A stretch of 64,000 bases of DNA from Lichenicola sp964248625. Lineage in GTDB: Bacteria; Pseudomonadota; Alphaproteobacteria; Acetobacterales; Acetobacteraceae. Positions 60,123 through 64,000 of the stretch are shown in pieces. The notes under the pieces were generated by a model. It was given only the letters and a program-made list of their open reading frames with translations. It did not search any database and had not been told where the DNA came from. Position 1 is the first letter of the stretch. The number at the start of each line of letters is the position of its first letter. Location: positions 1 through 64,000 of the forward strand of contig CAXTZG010000002.1 of NCBI GenBank assembly GCA_964248625.1, in the 5' to 3' direction. Made by a program: the position numbers and the translations under genes.

Positions 60123-60770
60123 TCAGTCGAGATCGGCCAGCAGCGCGTCGATGTCGGCCTGCGCCATGGCCGAGGCCGGAAGCTGGGGCCCGTTCAGCAG
60201 ATGCGCGTCGGGACGGTGCGGCTCGCCCTCGACGGTGGGAAACGCCTCCTCCCACCGGTGCTGTCCGAACGTGTTGACGATCTTGGCGACCTTGGCTTCC
60301 ACCGCCTTGAGGGTGTTCACCACCTTGGTGATGCGCTGCCCGGTGATGTCCTGGAAGCTGCACGCCTCGTAGATCCGCATTGTCGCATCCTGCACGACGG
60401 CGGCGTCCGGGCCCGATGGCCGGGCCGACGTCGCATCCAGCAGCTCGCACGCTTCGAGGATGGCGTTGGTCGCGTCCGCCGTATGGGCGACGACCGCATC
60501 GAGCTCCTCGCTGGCGGCCGACACGTCTCCGGTCGACGACCTGTCGGACCGCAAGGCGGCGATCTCTTCCTTGGCCACCGCGATCGTGTGGCCGAGCTCC
60601 TCGACCTCGTTGAGCAGTTCCGTCTCGTGGACGGACAGCTCGCTTCCCATCGTGTCGATGACCGCACGCACGACCTCGGCCACCATCTGCGGCCGGACGG
60701 TCGGGTAGGACGAGCAGATGAGGCCAAGCCGCTTCGAGAGCGCCGTTACGTCGGCGGCATGGCTAGACAT
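60123..60770 (-). CDS. cheZ: Protein phosphatase CheZ
   Basis: 215 residues, mostly helical. The family segment YEACSFQDITGQRITKVVNTLK (about residues 133-155) contains the conserved glutamine that attacks CheY phosphate; the C-terminal MAQADIDALLADLD resembles the CheY-binding peptide. It dephosphorylates CheY-P in chemotaxis. It overlaps cheY by eight bases. Confidence 0.92.
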   Translation of the reverse strand: MSSHAADVTALSKRLGLICSSYPTVRPQMVAEVVRAVIDTMGSELSVHETELLNEVEELGHTIAVAKEEIAALRSDRSSTGDVSAASEELDAVVAHTADATNAILEACELLDATSARPSGPDAAVVQDATMRIYEACSFQDITGQRITKVVNTLKAVEAKVAKIVNTFGQHRWEEAFPTVEGEPHRPDAHLLNGPQLPASAMAQADIDALLADLD

Positions 60771-61149
60771 GACCCAGCACCTTCTCGATCTTGCCCTGCA
60801 GCGTCTCGGCGTTGAACGGCTTGACGATGTAGTTCGAGACGCCGGCCTGCTTGGCGGCCACCACGTTCTCGGTCTTGCTTTCGGCCGTGATCATGATGAA
60901 CGGGGTCGTCTTCAGCTTGACGTCCGCCCGGACCGCCTGGAGCAGCTCCAGGCCGGTCATCGGCGCCATGTTCCAGTCGCTGATGACCAGGCCGAAGCTG
61001 CCGGCACGCAGCTTGGACAGCGCCTCGACGCCGTCGGTCGCCTCGTCGACCGAGTTGAACCCGATCTGCTTCAGCAGATTGCGGATGATGCGCAGCATCG
61101 TCTTGTAGTCATCGACGATGAGGACGTTCATTGACGTATCGAGTGGCAC
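60763..61149 (-). CDS. cheY: Chemotaxis response regulator CheY
   Basis: 128 residues from a GTG with GGAG eight bases upstream; an ATG six codons later (MNVLIVDD) gives 122. Receiver domain only: acidic pair in LIVDDYKTM, phospho-acceptor in VISDWNMAP, Thr/Ala in ITAE and Lys in VKPF. Target of CheA and CheZ; binds the flagellar motor. No other che gene is in the window. Confidence 0.94.
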   Translation of the reverse strand: MPLDTSMNVLIVDDYKTMLRIIRNLLKQIGFNSVDEATDGVEALSKLRAGSFGLVISDWNMAPMTGLELLQAVRADVKLKTTPFIMITAESKTENVVAAKQAGVSNYIVKPFNAETLQGKIEKVLGHV

Positions 61150-61242
61150 GGGCTGGCTCCGGGGCGGAAATGGCCTCGAAGAAATACGCCGATTTCCTTT
61201 ACGGCTGGTTTATCCGCCCGCCCGCTGCATCCCGCGCCAGCG

Positions 61243-61647
61243 TCAGAACTTCCGGGGTGCCGTGTTCATCTTCATGTCGCGCATGTCGCTGCCCCGCTCG
61301 CCCTCCTCCAGATCGTCGTCGTCGAGCGCCTCCATCCCGATGGTGCGATCGCCGTCATGCGCGACGATCTCGCTTTCGCGCGGCCCGGCGGTGCGGTCGA
61401 CATGATAGACGTGATGCAGCCCGGCCTCCCTGGCCTGCGCTTCCGCCTGCTTCTCCGCCTCATCCCACGCCAGCGGAGCGCCTGCCTCGTCGAGCAGTCG
61501 GCTGGTCTTCTCGGACTGGTTCTGCTGGATGACGATGAGCTCCATCATCATCTGCTTCGGGCTGTCCTCCTCGAACCGGCGCATCAGGATGATCGCCGGA
61601 CCGTTCGGCAGCGGGTCGTGGGGCTGCAGCATCCTGATCTCGGTCAT
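61243..61647 (-). CDS. Acidic hypothetical protein, 134 residues
   Basis: Soluble, with an acidic C-terminal third (MEALDDDDLEEGERGSD). The N-terminal half contains LIVIQQNQSEKTSRLLDEAG. AAAGGA lies seven bases before the ATG. No signal peptide or known motif. It lies between the lytic transglycosylase gene and cheY, on the same strand; a link to motility is possible but unproven. Confidence 0.6.
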   Translation of the reverse strand: MTEIRMLQPHDPLPNGPAIILMRRFEEDSPKQMMMELIVIQQNQSEKTSRLLDEAGAPLAWDEAEKQAEAQAREAGLHHVYHVDRTAGPRESEIVAHDGDRTIGMEALDDDDLEEGERGSDMRDMKMNTAPRKF

Positions 61648-61695
61648 GTCGTTCCTTTCCTCGTCGGGAACCGAACGGCGGCGAGGCGATGCGGT

Positions 61696-62934
61696 TCAGC
61701 CGCCCGGGGTCACGACCATGCAGGGAATGTTCTGCGACTTCAGCGCCACGCAGGCGCTGCCGGCGCTGTTGCGGGCAAGGCCCGCCAGCCTGGCGCGATA
61801 CAGCACGCCGTGGCCGAACGGCGCCGTCTGCTGCACGACGCTCTGGCTGCCGGCGAGCACGGCGTAGTCCGCCTGCCGCGCCATGGTGGTGGCGAAGCGC
61901 GCCTGGTCGACCGAGTTGAACGCGCCGACCTGGATCGCCCAGCCGCCATAGGAGAGTGCCGGCGGGGGTATCGGCGCACTGGCCATGATGACCGCGGGAC
62001 GGGTGGCCGGCGGGACGGCGGGATAGACCGGGCGCCGTCCGCACGGCGCGTCGTAGGCGGCATCCGGATCACGCACGCAGCCGGCCGCCTGCGCGGCCGC
62101 CGGCTGCGGCACATAGGCGATCGCCGACTGGACCGGCAGGGCGGACGCGACCTGCACCGGTGCCGGCGGCGCCTGGCAGGGCGCGTCGGGGTCGTAGGCG
62201 GCGTCCGGATCGTGCCAGCAGCCCGCCGGCTGTCGCAGGCGCGACCGTCCGGACCGGCGCGCGACCCGATAGGAGGCGAGCTGCACGGGCGCGTAGCGCG
62301 TGGACGCATAGGCGCTGCCGCCGCCCGACGCGTAGGACGCCAGCGGCCCGCTCATGGCGATCTCGGTGCCCAGGTTCGGCGCGATCGAGGCCACGTAGTC
62401 GACCGTCTCGTTGGGCAGCGTGCGGCCCTTGTAGAGATAGTCCTCGAGCCGCTGCGGCCCTGCATTGTAGGCGGCCAGAAACGCCGGCGCGCCGTATTTC
62501 TGATACATCTGCCGGATATAGGCGGTGCCGGCCATGATGTTGTCGTGCGGCTCGAACGGGTCGCTGCCGAGCTCGTACTGCGCCTGCAGGTCGGCATAGG
62601 TCGCCGGCATCAGCTGCATCAGCCCCATGGCGCCGGCGCCGGAGGTGATCGGCTGTCCGTTGCGATACTCGTGTCCGCCCGACTCCTGCCGCATCACCGC
62701 GCGGATCCAGCGCTGCGGCACGCTGAACCGGCCGGACGCCTCGTGGATGTAGGGACGCCACGGATCCTCCGGCGGTCCCGGCTCCGGATACAGCATGCTG
62801 CCGGGCGAGGCGCCGGTGCGGGCATAGTGTCCTCCGCCACCGCAGGCGGCCAGCAGGCACAGCAAAGGCAGCAGCCACAGCATGCCGGATCGGCATCCGG
62901 CGTTTGGGGCGACCTGCTGGCATGAAAGCGGCAT
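61696..62934 (-). CDS. Lytic transglycosylase lipoprotein with C-terminal SPOR domain
   Basis: 412 residues from MPLSCQ; a start at MLWLLP (62883) is also possible. Lipobox LLAAC near residue 34 marks a lipoprotein. The SLT goose-lysozyme-like domain spans about 75-200 with the catalytic Glu in RQESGGHEY, GAMGLMQLMP and AAYNAGPQ. Residues ~240-325 include two imperfect copies of a GC-x-DPDAAYD unit. The last 80 residues are a SPOR domain (YGGWAIQVGAFNS) that binds denuded peptidoglycan at division sites. Close to RlpA/MltC-type cell-wall enzymes in function. Confidence 0.87.
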   Translation of the reverse strand: MPLSCQQVAPNAGCRSGMLWLLPLLCLLAACGGGGHYARTGASPGSMLYPEPGPPEDPWRPYIHEASGRFSVPQRWIRAVMRQESGGHEYRNGQPITSGAGAMGLMQLMPATYADLQAQYELGSDPFEPHDNIMAGTAYIRQMYQKYGAPAFLAAYNAGPQRLEDYLYKGRTLPNETVDYVASIAPNLGTEIAMSGPLASYASGGGSAYASTRYAPVQLASYRVARRSGRSRLRQPAGCWHDPDAAYDPDAPCQAPPAPVQVASALPVQSAIAYVPQPAAAQAAGCVRDPDAAYDAPCGRRPVYPAVPPATRPAVIMASAPIPPPALSYGGWAIQVGAFNSVDQARFATTMARQADYAVLAGSQSVVQQTAPFGHGVLYRARLAGLARNSAGSACVALKSQNIPCMVVTPGG

Positions 62935-63096
62935 GGCGACGTCATGGTGACGAGCCGCTCGCGCCCGATCAACCAGAGCGTGTTCCGAGGTGCCGAATCC
63001 TCGGCCACCCTTGCCGATCTGCCACAGGCACGCCCACACGGGCACCCGGCCGCGTCACCGGCCGGGCGAACTCGAAGCCGACCGGCACCTCACGCG

Positions 63097-63528
63097 TCAC
63101 AGCAGGCAGAGGGCGAGCAGTTCCCGCCGCAGCTTCATCGGCAGCTCGTCGCCGGTGGCCGCATGGCCCGACAGGTCCGCCGGCGCGTCGGCCTCCGCGA
63201 GGTAGCGCCAGCCCTGGAAGGCCCGCACCGTGCGCGGCACCACCGCGATCACCGGGCCGTCCAGCACCACGCCGGTGCAGGGCGTGCCGTCGTCGCGCTG
63301 GTCCTGCACGATGTCGTGGATCAGCTGCCGGCACAGCAGCATCCCGGCCGTCACCCAGTAGATCGACCCGCCATCCAGCACCGCTTCGGCCTGGCGCGGG
63401 AAGGAGCGCGTGCGAAAGAACGGTCGGCCGCCAGGCACGCCGGTCTCGCGCGCCCGCGCCGCCTGCCGTTCGCTCAGCGCGTCCGGCGTGGCGACCCCGA
63501 CGGCGAGCTTGATCAGGTTCAGCGCCAC
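63097..63528 (-). CDS. DUF1489 family protein
   Basis: 143 residues from a GTG. LIKLAVGV at the N-terminus, RTRSFPRQAEAVLDGGSIYWV and FQGWRYL are the hallmarks of DUF1489, a family almost confined to Alphaproteobacteria. Soluble, function unknown. It lies nine bases after the SDR gene on the same strand. Confidence 0.9.
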   Translation of the reverse strand: MALNLIKLAVGVATPDALSERQAARARETGVPGGRPFFRTRSFPRQAEAVLDGGSIYWVTAGMLLCRQLIHDIVQDQRDDGTPCTGVVLDGPVIAVVPRTVRAFQGWRYLAEADAPADLSGHAATGDELPMKLRRELLALCLL

Positions 63529-63537
63529 GATCGGGCC

Positions 63538-64000
63538 CTACCAGGGAAGCTCCCTGTTCTCGTAGGTCACGAAGAACGTCCCGGGCGTGCCCTGCCTGGC
63601 TTCCAGCATCCCGGCGATGCCGCGGGTGCTGGTCTCGACGTCCAGGCTGGCATCCGGACCGCCCATGTCGGTGCGGACCCAGCCGGGATCGACCGCGAGG
63701 AAGGTGCGTCCGCTCCGGCCCTGCCGCGCCGCCACCGAGCGCAGCAGCATGTCGAGGGCCGCCTTGCTGGCGCGATAGACCTCGTAGCCGCCGCTCTGGT
63801 TGCCGGCGATGCTGCCCAGACCGGACGACATCACCGCGATCAGCCCGTTCGGCGAGGGCACCAGGCCCTCGAGCCGCTCGATCACCCGCATCGGGCTCAG
63901 CGCGTTGGTGCGCAGCACGTGGAAGAAGGTCTCGTCGGACACGTCGCCGATGGTCTGCGTCGCATCGTCCAGCACGCCGGCATTGACGAACAGCAGGTCG
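63538..64000 (-). CDS. Short-chain dehydrogenase (5' end outside window)
   Basis: The last 154 codons of an SDR. The visible part begins LLFVNAGVLDD (NAG motif), followed by MSSGLGSIAG (Ser) and YRASKAAL (YxxxK), and DPGWVRTDMGG near the nucleotide-binding tail. Similar to the CsgA/sniffer-like SDRs. The cofactor loop lies to the right of the window. Confidence 0.9.
   Translation of the reverse strand, partial: DLLFVNAGVLDDATQTIGDVSDETFFHVLRTNALSPMRVIERLEGLVPSPNGLIAVMSSGLGSIAGNQSGGYEVYRASKAALDMLLRSVAARQGRSGRTFLAVDPGWVRTDMGGPDASLDVETSTRGIAGMLEARQGTPGTFFVTYENRELPW

Overview
The window is about 70% GC and almost fully coding. Its gene families point to an alphaproteobacterium of the Acetobacteraceae/Rhodospirillales type. 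The evidence is: a trpB-trpA-accD-folC run; a regulatory PTS with a short HPr kinase; the alphaproteobacterial families DUF1489 and DUF3126; an Er-VIT iron protein (MbfA) behind an Irr-type iron box; FabI, CheZ and a full lipid A/Kdo gene row. Genus is not resolved from sequence alone. No tRNA, rRNA, insertion sequence, prophage or CRISPR array was seen.

Region 1 (1-21.3 kb) is a sugar-catabolic island made of two operons facing away from each other. The left (minus) operon carries an FGGY sugar kinase, an acetoin-dehydrogenase-type E1alpha/E1beta/E2 complex and a ribose-type ABC importer whose permease runs off the left edge. A divergent SorC-family regulator flanks it. The right (plus) operon starts at a good promoter that overlaps paired RpiR-like operator boxes. 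It carries a second ribose-type importer, a FAH-family (2-keto-3-deoxypentonate dehydratase-like) enzyme, a 2-hydroxyacid dehydrogenase, a semialdehyde dehydrogenase, a xylulokinase-like kinase, a HAD phosphatase, an RpiR regulator, RpiA and an SDR. Together these read as uptake plus both a phosphorylative (kinase/RpiA) and an oxidative (FAH/ALDH) pentose or pentitol route.

Region 2 (21.3-28.1 kb) is mainly housekeeping: trpB, trpA, accD, folC, then a polytopic GT-C-like membrane protein and a nucleoside hydrolase. A block of four tandem palindromes lies between trpA and accD and forms the end of the trpA reading frame. Region 3 (28.1-32.7 kb, minus) holds a Pro/Glu-rich unknown protein, DUF3126, a two-domain GT2-GT4 glycosyltransferase and a Rid-family protein.

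Region 4 (32.7-43.6 kb, plus) holds the PTS regulatory chain hprK, EIIA(Man), HPr and EI, without the rapZ gene often found there. It continues with purH, mbfA behind an iron box, lolA, nagA, and the rsmI/lpoA divergent pair. Region 5 (43.6-50.1 kb, minus) runs fabI, aroC, a DUF374 acyltransferase, waaA, lpxK and an LpxL-type acyltransferase, so fatty-acid, chorismate and lipid A steps are co-oriented. A perfect parS sequence sits inside the DUF374 gene, which suggests an origin-proximal location.

Region 6 (50.2-64 kb) contains pdxH, a universal stress protein, a histidine phosphatase, a 743-residue class-V PLP-fold protein of unknown role, the dTDP-rhamnose genes rfbBACD with a GT2 glycosyltransferase, a small membrane protein, cheY-cheZ, a lytic transglycosylase with a SPOR domain, DUF1489 and the 3' part of an SDR gene cut by the right edge.
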